A DNA stretch of 64,000 nt, taken from NCBI GenBank assembly GCA_028554795.2, contig CM068830.1, positions 49,300,355 to 49,364,354 of the forward strand, written 5' to 3'. This document shows positions 44,398 through 53,779 of the stretch, in pieces (positions within the stretch are counted from its first letter, which is position 1; each line of letters opens with the position of its first letter). Source of the DNA: Sinohyriopsis cumingii (taxonomy: Eukaryota > Mollusca > Bivalvia > Unionida > Unionidae). The translations under genes and the position numbers were made by a program. Below the pieces are notes generated by a model. That model worked only from the letters and a program-made list of their open reading frames with translations. It was not told where the DNA came from and made no database searches.

Positions 44398-44750
44398 ATG
44401 CACACTACCATCCGAATACCGGTTCGTAAAGAAAATTCAAACGGGAATGTATCAATCGCTGAAGAAAATGAAGTGAGGGAGTTCGTCTCTCAGTCTCTCG
44501 CAATAGAAAATATTAGATGAGAACTGTCTCGTGAATACGAATAAAAAACGACAATCAATACTCGCATGTAGGGTTTAACGCCATTTTTCAGCACACGATA
44601 TGCTATACATGGCGGCCAGTATTAATGGTGGAGGAAGAACCCGAGAAATCCCCAGAAAGAACCACCGACCCTCGAGAAGCTTCTGGCAATACTCGCATAA
44701 GACAATTAAGAAAATGTATGTCAGAAACTGTCAGTGGTAATGAAAATTAA
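44398..44750 (+). pseudogene. Small gene interrupted by a SINE
   Basis: ATG 44,398 opens MHTTIRIPVRKENSNGNVSI and an acidic helix. TGA 44,518 and TAA 44,542 break it. Across the SINE (44,568-44,686) the same frame resumes in the right target-site duplicate as TRIRQLRKCMSETVSGNEN and stops near 44,750. Frame continuity across the duplication shows the SINE landed in this frame. Function unknown. Confidence 0.45.
44556..44698 (-). mobile_element. 5'-truncated SINE (family A) with 12-bp target-site duplication
   Basis: Reverse complement of the SINE 3' body (GGGTTTAACGCCATTTTTCA ... GAGAAGCTTCTGG). CAATACTCGCAT is repeated at 44,556-44,567 and 44,687-44,698. Confidence 0.9.
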
Positions 44751-45092
44751 AGTTAGAGTCATTCGTGGAAATGAAAGTGAAAGCATGTCAGATTTTAGTC
44801 TCTATCTTGCTGATTTTAGTCAATTTGCAGTAAAAATAATCCAAAATCAGGGGGATAAAAATCAAAGGACGGGATTATTCTTTTACTGTTTTTAATGTGT
44901 ATCACGCGTCAGTTGTATTTTTCAGGTATGTAATGTTCCCTTGACTCTGTCCTTGATAAGGGGACAACATTCTACGATTAAAAGTCCTCGAAAATCGTAG
45001 ATTTTTACGATTTCACATAAATTCAGACTCAGCGTTTTATTTCTTAAGTCAAGCAAGTTGCCGGAATGGTCAGGTAGTTTGAAATTTATTCT
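44751..45092. other. Junction between rightward and leftward gene blocks
   Basis: Contains short stop-rich frames only. A TCTACGATTAAAAGTCCTCG / AAATCGTAGATTTTTACGAT pair near 44,970-45,020 shows short repeated CGTAGA/TCTACG words and may be hairpin-forming. Confidence 0.3.
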
Positions 45093-45381
45093 TTATAATT
45101 GCGGATTATGACATTGTAGATAGACCGGGTGAATTGGTTCTTGCACAATCAGATATCCGCGTGGGATTTGTGGTGTAAAAGTATACAGAATATATCCTTG
45201 CCGTGCTTGATTTGATACGTCTGTGTTTGTCTGATAACTGCCATCAATTACATCACAAGTAAGGTTAACCACGATCGTTGAAGTTATATTTACAATTCCC
45301 GGCGAAATATGACGGCCTTGTCCGCATGGATCGTTGTTGTGTCTGAGAATACCTACCGGTGGATTTTTTTTCTCTCCATGA
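45093..45381 (-). CDS. Putative virion protein of unknown function, possibly frameshifted at its start
   Basis: A 95-97 residue minus-strand frame. The ATG at 45,381 is followed within six codons by an A8 run where the frame must slip to continue into NPPVGILRHNNDPCGQG. After that it is open, with beta-strand-like segments (NITSTIVVNLTCDVIDG, GYILYTFTPQIPRGYLIV) to the stop near 45,093. Strand-rich composition and its place at the end of the leftward block suggest a structural or appendage protein. No homologue is recognised. Alternatively, it is the C-terminal part of the preceding gene. Confidence 0.45.
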
Positions 45382-45402
45382 TTCAAGTATTTTAGGAAAG
45401 TT

Positions 45403-46404
45403 TTAGTTGAGAAGATCGTTAAATGATTTCTTCAGTTCATCAGTTGCAAGTGATTGTATCAAAAAGTTCGGTAATTGTTGTTCGGTTATTTTATAATGAT
45501 TAAGAAATAGTTATTTTGCCGTTATAGGTCTAAGATGAACCAATGCATCCGGATTAATATTCTCATCACCGCTAGCCATTACTGTTTCAACAATTACTTT
45601 ATTAACAAACTCGAGATCTCATCTAAGTTGGTTTAGATGCTGTATTAACTCGATAATCTGCTGTTTCACATCATTGCTATAATGCTGTGACAACAGCGAG
45701 AACAAATTTCGTAAATCTGCAAATGACCTAGTGTATTCAGATTTAATATCTTTAAACCAAAAATATGCATCATAATAATATTCATTTATGACTGGGGCAT
45801 TATTAGCAAAACGAAAATATACAAGGGGAAATATTTTAAGAATAATAGTGCCATCTGACGCAGTAAAATGTCCTGCGGTTTCTATCCAAAAATTTCTAGT
45901 TCGATATTCTGGTAGTTTTATAAATATTTTTTTTTATCGGTAATAAAATCAGGCCGCGCTGGTTCTGACGGCTCATGATATTTAGGAGCAACATCAGGCC
46001 ATCTTTTCACTGTTCTGATCGATGACTGATATATATATATATCCACGGCATAATCGGGGGAGTTTATCTCTATCGAGGCGGACAGTGTTGGTTCGTGTAC
46101 TGTTATAGCTATCTTGGATTCCCGTCCAGTAACAGATTTGATTCTACGTTGAAATTCATCATTGATTTGCTCGATTTGATAACTACCGGTCGGTATTCCA
46201 ACAACTACCCAGTCAGGTGTTCCATCTGGTTTATTTTTATTTGCAAATACCAACGAATTATTCGATTGGACCGCCGAATAATCTTGACCTGATATTTGGC
46301 CAACTGTAGTATAATCGCAATTGCTCAAGGGCGATTTCTTTTACTGGAATCGCGGTTGGAACATTAATACTGAATTTAGGGTTGGTTGAGCTTACTGATA
46401 TCAT
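45403..46404 (-). pseudogene. Putative appendage/structural protein with YYSWPN motif, broken
   Basis: It starts at ATG 46,404 (MISVSSTNPKFSINVPTAIP). A conserved-looking LEQLRLYYSWPNI comes next, then after a frame change near 46,300 a strand-rich domain (WVVVGIPTGSYQIEQIN). A slip in the A8 run at 45,930-45,937 leads to IKLPEYRTRNFWIETAGHF and a region ending in helices. In-frame stops occur near 45,626 and at 45,511, beyond which the same frame continues (EQQLPNFLIQSLATDELKK) to 45,403. Proteins with an LxxYYSWPN block accompany double-jelly-roll capsid genes in related invertebrate elements as far as I recall. The role is not established. Attachment is a guess. Confidence 0.5.
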
Positions 46405-46419
46405 TGTGGTTTCAGCGGA

Positions 46420-46929
46420 CTTGTATTTGCAGCTATCTGCTGAAGTAGTTCTCTCATTATTTAAACTCCCATTTTTCAAATGGCGGTTTTCTAAATCAAC
46501 TACATCATTGTATGTCTTAAGCATTGCGTCAAATTCAGAATCTGATATTGCCGTATCGTCAAGGCTTGATGATATCAGCGACGACAATTTAGAATCTGCT
46601 GTTGTTACCGTGTGTAACTTTACAACATATTCATGCAATTTTGTGCTCGTGCACGTGGATATCTTTTTCGCGATAATATTAAAAAACCCAGCGATGGTCG
46701 CCGATGATGAAACACATATTATCACAGCTGCACTGCTGTTACTGGTGTTAGCGCTGATAATATCACACCGGTACCAGCAGTGAGCGCGGCTACCGAGTAC
46801 ACAATAACATCAATGAGAACTGCACTTCTTCGGTATTTTTTTTACTTTCGTTGTATACTTGTCAATGATGGCTTTTAGCGCTGTTTGTCATTCACGTACT
46901 TGATCATATCTAAGTTTTAGAACGGCCAT
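46420..46929 (-). pseudogene. SLATT-like membrane protein, broken
   Basis: It starts at ATG 46,929 (MAVLKLRYDQVRE, then TGA and QTALKAIIDKYTTK). After a slip in an A8 run come two hydrophobic segments (VLIDVIVYSVAALTAGTGVI and ATIAGFFNIIAKKI). A helical C-terminal part with ISDSEFDAMLKTYNDV follows. Two transmembrane helices followed by a short helical domain is the SLATT-type layout seen in small membrane proteins of large DNA viruses and related elements. It would sit in a membrane; the exact role is unknown. At least three breaks are visible. The boundary with the next gene is uncertain because frames overlap. Confidence 0.45.
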
Positions 46930-46935
46930 TATATT

Positions 46936-47952
46936 TTACACAGTAACCAACTGAGGCGTTTCAGCAACAAATTCCAGACACAACCAGTAAGATTCTGCGG
47001 TTAATTTCTTATCAGCTGCTTCCATTATAAATGTGTCTTCATCTCCGCTATTTAACACAATAGACACATCCCCGGAAAACTTATCGGTTGAATGCCGCCA
47101 GGGATATGTAGTGTATATGCTAAATTTTGCAGCGCTGAACACAGACAACCTGTACACACCAGATACTTCCGCGGTATGTTTGATAGTATTATTCTGCTGT
47201 GGCCATGTTGAGAATCCCGATGACACTGTGTATACTATATTGGTAATCTGTCTGTAGGGGATTTTAATCAGATTAATTTTGTTAACGATACCAGGAGTTC
47301 CACTTACGATATCTTCTATTGTTTTTTTAATCGTTTCAGTATTCGTCTTGATATCAGAGAGTTGCATGTCATCAGTCAACGGAGTACCAAAGAATTCCTC
47401 TGCGATTTCACTCATTTTTCTCAAATTTCTACGAAGATTCGTAAACATACCCACATGAACGTCGTACTCGGCCCGCAACGTGGATAATTTGCCATCTACG
47501 GTGCTGTAGTTAGCATTAACATATTTTTTGTTGCGGTATCTTCGTCGGATGTTGGATCTCTTAGCACAACTATTTTGTTTCCGTTCATGCCGAGTTCACC
47601 TGTCATTGTGTCGCCGGTATTCTTCAAACGATTTGCAACGCTTCTGCAATTTCATCTCTGATGGTTGTAAACGATATATTTGAGTCTCTGATTTTACCCC
47701 CGTCAGTAAATACTGGAAAGTTATCCGTGGTAGCGCCGAGAACTCTGCGGACTATATCATTCCATTTGATATTACTCGTTTTTAAAACACCGTATTTATC
47801 CTGAAAAACAACAACTTCATCTCGGTCAGCTCTAGAAAGGTTCATGATATCAGCAAGTTTGTCTTTAGTCGCGTAATTTGACAGATCGATTTCGTCGAAT
47901 TGTTTTTACTCTTAGTAGTATCACCGCGGAATCTTCCGTAAATGTCTACCAT
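46936..47952 (-). pseudogene. Fibre-like protein with GDTMTGEL motif, broken
   Basis: ATG 47,952 gives MVDIYGRFRGDTTK, then after a frame change DLSNYATKDKLADIMNLSR and two repeats of strand-turn segments (GVLKTSNIKWNDIVRRVLG, FTDGGKIRDSNI). Around 47,600 another frame carries TGDTMTGELGMNG and LRDPTS, the 'GDTMTGxLxMNG...DPT' signature of tail-fibre/appendage stalks in phages and some large DNA viruses. After an A-run slip the final 180 codons run uninterrupted to 46,936 and look like a strand-rich head (FSTWPQQNN, VYRLSVFSAAKFSIYT). The likely role was host attachment. It is inactive as it stands, and no repaired version is given. Confidence 0.55.
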
Positions 47953-47965
47953 TATTTATTTACAG

Positions 47966-48318
47966 AGCACCTAAATTACGTTTTTTAAATACTGCACTTG
48001 TATAATCGTGCACGACTTGTGAGGTGGCAGCGCTGATTTTGATATAGCATTGAGTACAGCAATTACCTCACGGCCACATATCGGCGGATTGGTTAGTGTT
48101 TGTGTTGGTAGCGTTGAATACCAGACCGGGATCCTTGACTGTGTGACATAGTTGATAAATTCCTGCACTGCTATGCTACCCAGTGTGTTCGAAGTCCGTG
48201 CTGTTATCGATGTTGTTTGGTTGTTGTGGCAACTGATCACGTTATTGTGGTTCCGGATTTTTTCACTGATGCGGATTGCAGTTTTTTAATCTGACCAGGA
48301 GTCAGACTGAACTAACAT
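47966..48318 (-). pseudogene. Small protein with LTPGQIKKLQ motif, broken
   Basis: A short frame around 48,290 encodes LTPGQIKKLQSASVKKSGTT, a helix-like repeat seen in small proteins of related virus-like elements. A stop follows, and the longest downstream frame (to 47,971) starts without a supported ATG. Frame assignment of the C-terminal part is uncertain. It lies between the fibre-like and capsid-proximal genes, so a minor virion protein is plausible. Confidence 0.35.
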
Positions 48319-48370
48319 GATGATATGATGACATTTTATGATAATACTCGTAGTTTTAAATCATCACTAG

Positions 48371-48670
48371 TTACATGTTTTCTACTGGTGCATCAGTGAC
48401 TTTCATTCGACCACCAACACCTTCAAGTAACATTGCTTTGTCGCTAAGTATGACCGCAATTGCTCTAGCACCACCAGGAAGAGCCGGTGGACCAGCTACT
48501 GCTGCTGGTATTCGAGCTACACGAGCTCGGAAGTGTATATCAACGACAGATTGCCTAAATAAATCTAAATGTTCCAGCGAGAAGTAATAAATCGGATACA
48601 GTGTTGTAAAATCGCTCTGAGATATTTGCAAACCAGTGTCTACGTTTTGAACACGTCCCATATACGACAT
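48371..48670 (-). CDS. Small putative virion protein next to the capsid gene
   Basis: A 99-residue intact frame from ATG 48,670 (MSYMGRVQNVDTGLQISQSD). TTLYPIYYFSLEHLDLFRQS leads into a strand-like segment (VVDIHFRARVAR), an Ala/Pro/Gly-rich linker and a final strand (RAIAVILSDKAMLL). It directly follows the capsid gene with a 34-bp gap. I do not recognise a named family. Position and composition suggest a minor capsid or cement protein. That is inference. Confidence 0.5.
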   Translation of the reverse strand: MSYMGRVQNVDTGLQISQSDFTTLYPIYYFSLEHLDLFRQSVVDIHFRARVARIPAAVAGPPALPGGARAIAVILSDKAMLLEGVGGRMKVTDAPVENM

Positions 48671-48703
48671 TAATCAATGACATGCACGTGCAACATGATT
48701 GTG

Positions 48704-49785
48704 TTAAAAATCCAGCAATATTTCTTCAGAAGGTTCTTGATGTCCGTTTATCCTCAAAGCAACTTCAGAAACTCCCAATGAGTTAAATACCATTGGATTT
48801 CCTTCCTGTCTGCCTCCTCTGGTATTTACGTGAAGCGCGATAAATATATGTCGAGGTGCTGTCACTCCCTGCTGTGATGCTATTTGCCACGTGAACAAAC
48901 CAGCGGCGTTAACGGGGGCACTATCTGTGGACATTGTAAGCCATGATAGCATCGATTTACCACCTGTGTTCATGAAAGAAAGTAATCGCTGTTCTTCAGC
49001 AAGCGATGGAGTCATTACTGGCATCCACAGTGATAGTTTTGTTAGTGGCATTTTACCATCATCAACTCCACCAGGATGCCATATTGCATCATTGTCAATG
49101 GGTTTTCTAACAAGTACTACTGTGTGTTTAGCGCCGAATATAACCCTTCTACCATCTCTGCAAAATCCAAAAATATGGGTCAGTGGAATTGCGCATGAAA
49201 ACTCCTCGTTGGCGTTCAACATTGCTTGGCGTGTAGCAAAACCCAAGTTGAATTTTGAATTAACATTTATGACCACAGGCCCTACATCTACATCATCGGC
49301 GGGGGCAGTGTGCTTTTTTGGTCGTCTTATAATATATTGAGTACCATTAGGGAAGTCAGCTGTGTCTTTTGCAAACATCATTGTTGGATCAGACGATCTC
49401 GTATAGTCGTCGGAGTATCTTGCAAGACCAAGTATCGTCGTGGCAATATCGACATTTTCAAGACATGATTCTATATTCTTTCCATCAATCGAGTATGTGG
49501 CTCTGTTAAATAACGCCATTATGCCATTGTTAACAAAAACCAACTTGATCGCCATCTCCGTATGCTGTATCATCTGCTTTTGTAAGTCTACATTCAACTT
49601 CGATAAATGCCTCAGAGGGTAGGAAATATCAAATATCTGCTTATATCCTGAACTTGTAATTCAATTCTTCCTCGTGCGTCGGGTGTGCGCGCATCATAAG
49701 AATAATACTGATAATCACGCACAGACTCTTCTTTTTTAACTGGTGGATCTACGTCAAATGCTGGGTCAGATATGCGCTTAAACAT
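48704..49785 (-). pseudogene. Double-jelly-roll-type major capsid protein, N-terminus frameshifted
   Basis: ATG 49,785 (MFKRISDPAFDV) sits behind an ATTATAATAAA element. The N-terminal part (VRDYQYYSYDARTPD) ends in a stop at 49,612. The matching continuation uses a second frame from about 49,620 to 49,540 (EAFIEVE, LTKADDTAYG) and then a third frame open to 48,704 (ALFNRATYSIDGKNIESC, FSCAIPLTHIFGFCRDG, AIWHPGG, LSLWMPVMTPS, NAAGLFTWQI, EVALRING). The blocks and the total of about 360 codons fit a capsid protein of animal Polinton-like elements, clearly different from the one at 417-1733. Two frameshifts about 80 bp apart disable it. The body of 297 codons is otherwise clean. Confidence 0.7.
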
Positions 49786-49899
49786 TTTATTATAATAGCG
49801 TTTTTCCAAATGATGAATGGATTGTTTACCGTCTGTGTTTTGACCTTGTCAAATGAGTAAGAAGACCACTTCCAGCTATCAGACTTGCGGTTATATTTT
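49786..49899. promoter_or_regulatory. Spacer with TATA-like element before the capsid gene
   Basis: On the minus strand CTATTATAATAAA abuts the capsid ATG, similar in placement to the AT-rich motifs before the rightward genes. Confidence 0.4.
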
Positions 49900-50322
49900 T
49901 TATTGTTCTTTTTCTGTTAGTGGCGACACATCTTGATTTATCATGGCTGCTAGTTTTTGATTTGCGGCCTGGTTTAATATTTTACTGACATCTGCCGGCA
50001 AAACCTCAGTGGATGGCAATTTTACTGGTTGTTGTGGTTGGACCGTCTGCCGTCTGCGTAATAGTCGTGCTATTCTGTCTTTGATCGCCGTGAAGGCTTT
50101 ACCAGCAGCACTGGCAACTGCACCAAGAGCGTTTTCACGAATAACGTCGATAGCTTTCATTGATAATTGTTTTCCAATCAGTCCTGCTTTTGGAGCAATC
50201 TCTCTGAATAATCCCTGAACAACATCACCAAGTCCGTCTCCGTAATATGCTTCATATACAGATAATCGTGAGTTTACTGCTCTGATCATTACGGGTCTGC
50301 GTTCACCATCGTGTATGATCAT
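49900..50322 (-). CDS. Minor capsid-like protein of the second element, intact
   Basis: A 140-residue frame from ATG 50,322. It has an N-terminal RRPVMIRAVNSRLS, then an aromatic G-D-G-L-G-D turn (YYGDGLGDVVQGLFREI), amphipathic helices (KAIDVIRENALGAVASAAGK), a basic stretch (RIARLLRRRQ) and a Pro/Gln-rich tail. The GDGLGD turn and helix order parallel the partial protein at 1-402, although sequence identity is low. Both fit the pVI/pX-like minor virion proteins of Polinton-like viruses. It precedes the capsid gene in transcription order, as the 1-402 gene does in region 1. No interruptions seen. Confidence 0.62.
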   Translation of the reverse strand: MIIHDGERRPVMIRAVNSRLSVYEAYYGDGLGDVVQGLFREIAPKAGLIGKQLSMKAIDVIRENALGAVASAAGKAFTAIKDRIARLLRRRQTVQPQQPVKLPSTEVLPADVSKILNQAANQKLAAMINQDVSPLTEKEQ

Positions 50323-50350
50323 CTTATTTACTTACCATTTATCTAATCAT

Positions 50351-51633
50351 TTAGTCACTGTAGTCATCAGTGAGTTCATCTATACGTTCCCGATAAATGT
50401 TAATATCCATGACACCGCCTGTGAACAATCGTCGACAAATATCAGCTGCTTCAATGATTACTCCTGGAGAATTGTTACCGGCTCGTTTTCCTCCTATGAA
50501 AAATTCTAGTCGTTCTACGTAATAGGGAATATTGTTAGGGCATGAAGTAACAAGATCACTTCTTGTAGTAAAACCGCTACCAGTAGCACAAGAAAGACCA
50601 TCTGAATAATACGTTTCTTCTTCTTATGGAAACTATTCTTCTTCCGTTTGTTGCAATGGTGGAGGAAGTTGATAGGAAGGCTCTTGCTTAGGATGTTGTC
50701 GCTGCAATATTTTTTGTTCTTTTTCTTTCTGTTTCTGTTCTCGTTTTTGTTCCCTTTCTTTTAGTTTCTGTTCTTTTTCTTGTTCTTTTTGTTCTTTTAG
50801 TGTTTTATTATAACTTTTTACTCCTTCTGAATAAATTTTATAAGCAGTATTTTCTTTGTCTATATGATCAACATTTTGATTTATTTTAAACACCCAATCG
50901 TTCCATGTGTCATTATCTACTTTTTTTTTTACGTATTTGGGTTTTAAAAACTTATTTCTTGAATGATAATTTTCAGCAGCAAACTCACCAAACTCGACTT
51001 TTTCCTGTCTATTTTTCAATTTATGTTTTTGTATTTCTTGTATACCCTCTTTAGTAAATTTTTCCCAAAATCAACTCCCCTCTGTCTGCGTATGTTCGAG
51101 TCCAAGGCTCGGCTAGCGTGGGTACGTGGGAAAGCCTGCCAGTAGCTTCTCGTGGGTCGGTAGTTCTTTCCTGGGTTTTTCAGGGTTCTTCCTCCACCAG
51201 TTATACTGGCCGCCATATATGGCCTATCTTGTGCTGAAAAATGGCGTTAAACCCTACAACAACAACAACAACAACCAAAATCAACTCCTCTTTTTCCCTT
51301 TTGGGGTTTTTCACCAACAGCACCTTCAAGTGTTTCTTCACCTTCATTTTCAGGTTGAGGAAATGGTTGAGGTTGAGCTGCAGCTATCTTTGCAATTTGT
51401 TCAGCGGTTTGTTTGACTGATGGAAGAAGACCTTCTCTAATGACTGTTGTAACTCCCTCGGTAGCTTTTGTAACAGGTCTAAATAATTGTTATGTGCCTT
51501 CTGCATATTCAGCTTAAGATTCTTGCCTTGCTTGTAGGTTTTCCTTAACAGCATCTCTCAGTGGTAGATATTTATTAATTGCTTCTAGTCGTTCTCGAGC
51601 TAGACGTGTTGTATAAGCTTCTCCTATCGTCAT
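50351..51633 (-). pseudogene. Long coiled-coil/Gln-rich protein, first gene of the leftward block, broken and SINE-interrupted
   Basis: ATG 51,633 opens MTIGEAYTTRLARERLEAIN. Two TAA codons follow (near 51,517 and 51,493), then a readable stretch (LFRPVTKATEGVTTVIREG, SVKQTAEQIAKIAAAQPQP) to GKRGVDFG. There a SINE with 14-bp duplication sits at 51,065-51,288. Beyond it, after a one-base slip, comes GIQEIQKHKLKNRQEKVEFG, a Lys/Glu/Gln coiled coil and LPPPLQQTEEE. TAG 50,633 and a TAA 9 bp later are passed in the same frame. An ordered C-terminal domain follows (RSDLVTSCPNNIPYYVERL, VMDINIYRERIDELTDDYSD) to TAA 50,351. Family unknown. Possible scaffold or core protein. Confidence 0.5.
51065..51288 (+). 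mobile_element. 5'-truncated SINE (family A) with 14-bp target-site duplication
   Basis: It begins within the tRNA-like head (CTCTGTCTGCGTATGTTCGA) and continues through the conserved body to (AAC)n. CCAAAATCAACTCC flanks it at 51,065-51,078 and 51,275-51,288. Confidence 0.93.
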
Positions 51634-51654
51634 TATCTGATATAACTTTTTTAA

Positions 51655-51960
51655 TTGATAGCAGCAACGAGGGCGCTGTCTCAGCCCCCAGTCACCTCCG
51701 CGATCTTTTTTTATTTTTGTTGTTGCGATTTTCAGGAAGGCTTAGTTTTACAATTCGAGAGTGAGTCAATCAGAGTTTGTTCACCATATCTCTCTAGCAT
51801 TATTTGTTATAATTTTATTTAACTATAGCAGCAGAGAGGGTGAACAGCCTCATATGTGTCACGGTGCCGCCGCAACCTTTTTTGCGATTTTCAGGAAGGC
51901 TTAGTTTTACGATTCGAGTGTAAGTCAATTAGAGGCTGTTCACCCTCTCTGCTGCTGGAC
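51655..51960. repeat. Putative right terminal repeats of the second element
   Basis: Two imperfect tandem units share GCGATTTTCAGGAAGGCTTA plus GTTTTAC (51,725-51,751 and 51,884-51,910). The outer unit is bounded by perfect 25-bp inverted arms (51,827-51,851 and 51,932-51,956) that read AGCAGCAGAGAGGG... and its complement. The inner unit has a weak version of the same arms. All coding ends at 51,633, so this is probably the terminus. Confidence 0.65.
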
Positions 51961-52948
51961 CCAGACAATATTTTGGACAGTGTTTTATTCGCACATGTCA
52001 TATGGGGAGGGGACTAAGAGGGGAGCCTTTGTATATACTTGTATTTTTGTAAATTATTTGTCAATATTTTGATTTCCGAAAAAGTCTTTTGAACTCTCTA
52101 TACGTAATGGTATCACGGGAATCATGAGACTTGGTTAGTAGTATATCTCGATATATACTTTTCCGTGTACACAAAAGTAGATCAGTGTGTCCCCATGTTA
52201 GACTGCACTGAGTTGGGTTAAATTTTGTTTTAAGTTTATCTCTCAAACTCTGTTCAAGATGACGTTATTAAATTTTGTAATTGGATGAATCACTATTCGT
52301 ACCACACCATTGCAAAAAAAAATCACTTTGACCTAAATCTCACATTTTAAAGGCTTAAATTAACTATTTGCTTGTATCTGATAACCACGTAATTGTTTGC
52401 ACAGTGTATACATACGTTTATACGTGGAATCATGAAACGTGGTGAGCAGATCTTTATTGAAGTGTACTGCACCCTGTATGTGTAGTGACCCTGATCACAA
52501 ACGTAGGTCACTGTAACCCATATTTCATGCATCATTTACTTGGGCACATTCTGCGTTTTAAGTTTATTTATCAAGAGCATGATAGACTCATCAAACTAAT
52601 ATATTATATGAATCTCTATTAGTGACTCACACGTAGAACAAAATAATGTGACTGTGACTCATGATTCACATTTACTTGCTTAGATGGAGTTTGTGCAGTA
52701 TTGCATGCTCACGTAAAAATAAATTCTTTATATATAGCCTATTATATCCAGAATTATGAATTTTCCTTAGGGCATGCATTCTGATGAGGATCACACACTC
52801 GTAACAACTGCAGGCCACTACAATTCATATTTCACGCGCTCTTAATTAAGTTAAATGATGTGTTTTAGCTGTTCGTGCTCTAATCATTAGACTAAATCGT
52901 TGTATACATCGAGTTCAATACCACACCTGTTTAAGAATGATACTGCTC
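51961..52948. other. Flanking spacer
   Basis: AT-rich, short minus-strand frames without coding character. Three stretches repeat ACGTG/ATGTGACTC...TCATGA-like words around 52,130, 52,430 and 52,650; they may be old repeats. Confidence 0.35.
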
Positions 52949-53235
52949 CGGTGGCCTAGTGGTTAAAGCGTCTGCCATGGATGCGGAAGGTTTGAACCCC
53001 GGCCGAGTCATATAAAAGACTTATTAAACAAAATGGTACTAACAGCTGCCTCGCTAGGCGCACAGCATTAAGAGGTTAGTGTTAGGACTGGTTGGCCTGG
53101 TGTCAAGATAACGTGACTGGGTAGGACATCATGTTACATGTTTGCGACATTATGCCCCAGTCCACCATAAACTGCCACACCTGCAGACATCATAGCGATA
53201 TGACATCAAACTTGTTTAAACTACTTTACAAATCA
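52949..53235 (+). mobile_element. SINE-like element, tRNA head (family B)
   Basis: TGGCCTAGTGGTTAAAGCGT (A box) and GGTTTGAACCCCGG (B box) form the head. A body with GGACTGGTTGGCCTGGTGTC runs to about 53,235, where a CA repeat follows. Confidence 0.6.
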
Positions 53236-53238
53236 AAA

Positions 53239-53239
53239 C

Positions 53240-53269
<30 letters not shown>
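53239..53269. repeat. (CA)n microsatellite
   Basis: About 31 bp of CA. Confidence 0.95.
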
Positions 53270-53270
<1 letters not shown>

Positions 53271-53779
53271 TCAAGAAAAAGAAGGTTAGTGACCTACAGG
53301 TAAGATAAGATCTATTTAACGTCGGCATGATTTAAAAACAACAATTCAACATTAGCTATAATGAACTTTTTACTGACATTACATAAAACAAACATTCATT
53401 ATTAACAAGACATTAAAACATAGCATAATAAATTAATTGAACATAACACGTATTGCAAACTTCAGATACCAGTAAGCATATCATTTTAAAAGGCAAAATG
53501 TAAATGAAGTATCTCGATAAATTAAAACGTCAATTTTAGGATAATTTTTAAAAAAATTAAAATTGGTAAAAAATTGAATATAAATTAAATTAAGAAGAGC
53601 TAAATTAGGATTTAAAGAAAACCACGTTGCGATGCAGTTTACACCTTACCTAAAAGGAAAGGAGCTAAAAGTAGGGCACTTGATAGACGAGGATAGATAA
53701 ACGTAAAAAAAATAATAACACAAGCATTTGCTGTCGTTATCATGGCGGGGTGGATGGGTTATGATTTACAGATATTACA

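Noticed and set aside
52949-53030. Possible tRNA gene
   Set aside because: tRNA-like head only; the downstream body and repeat context fit a SINE better.
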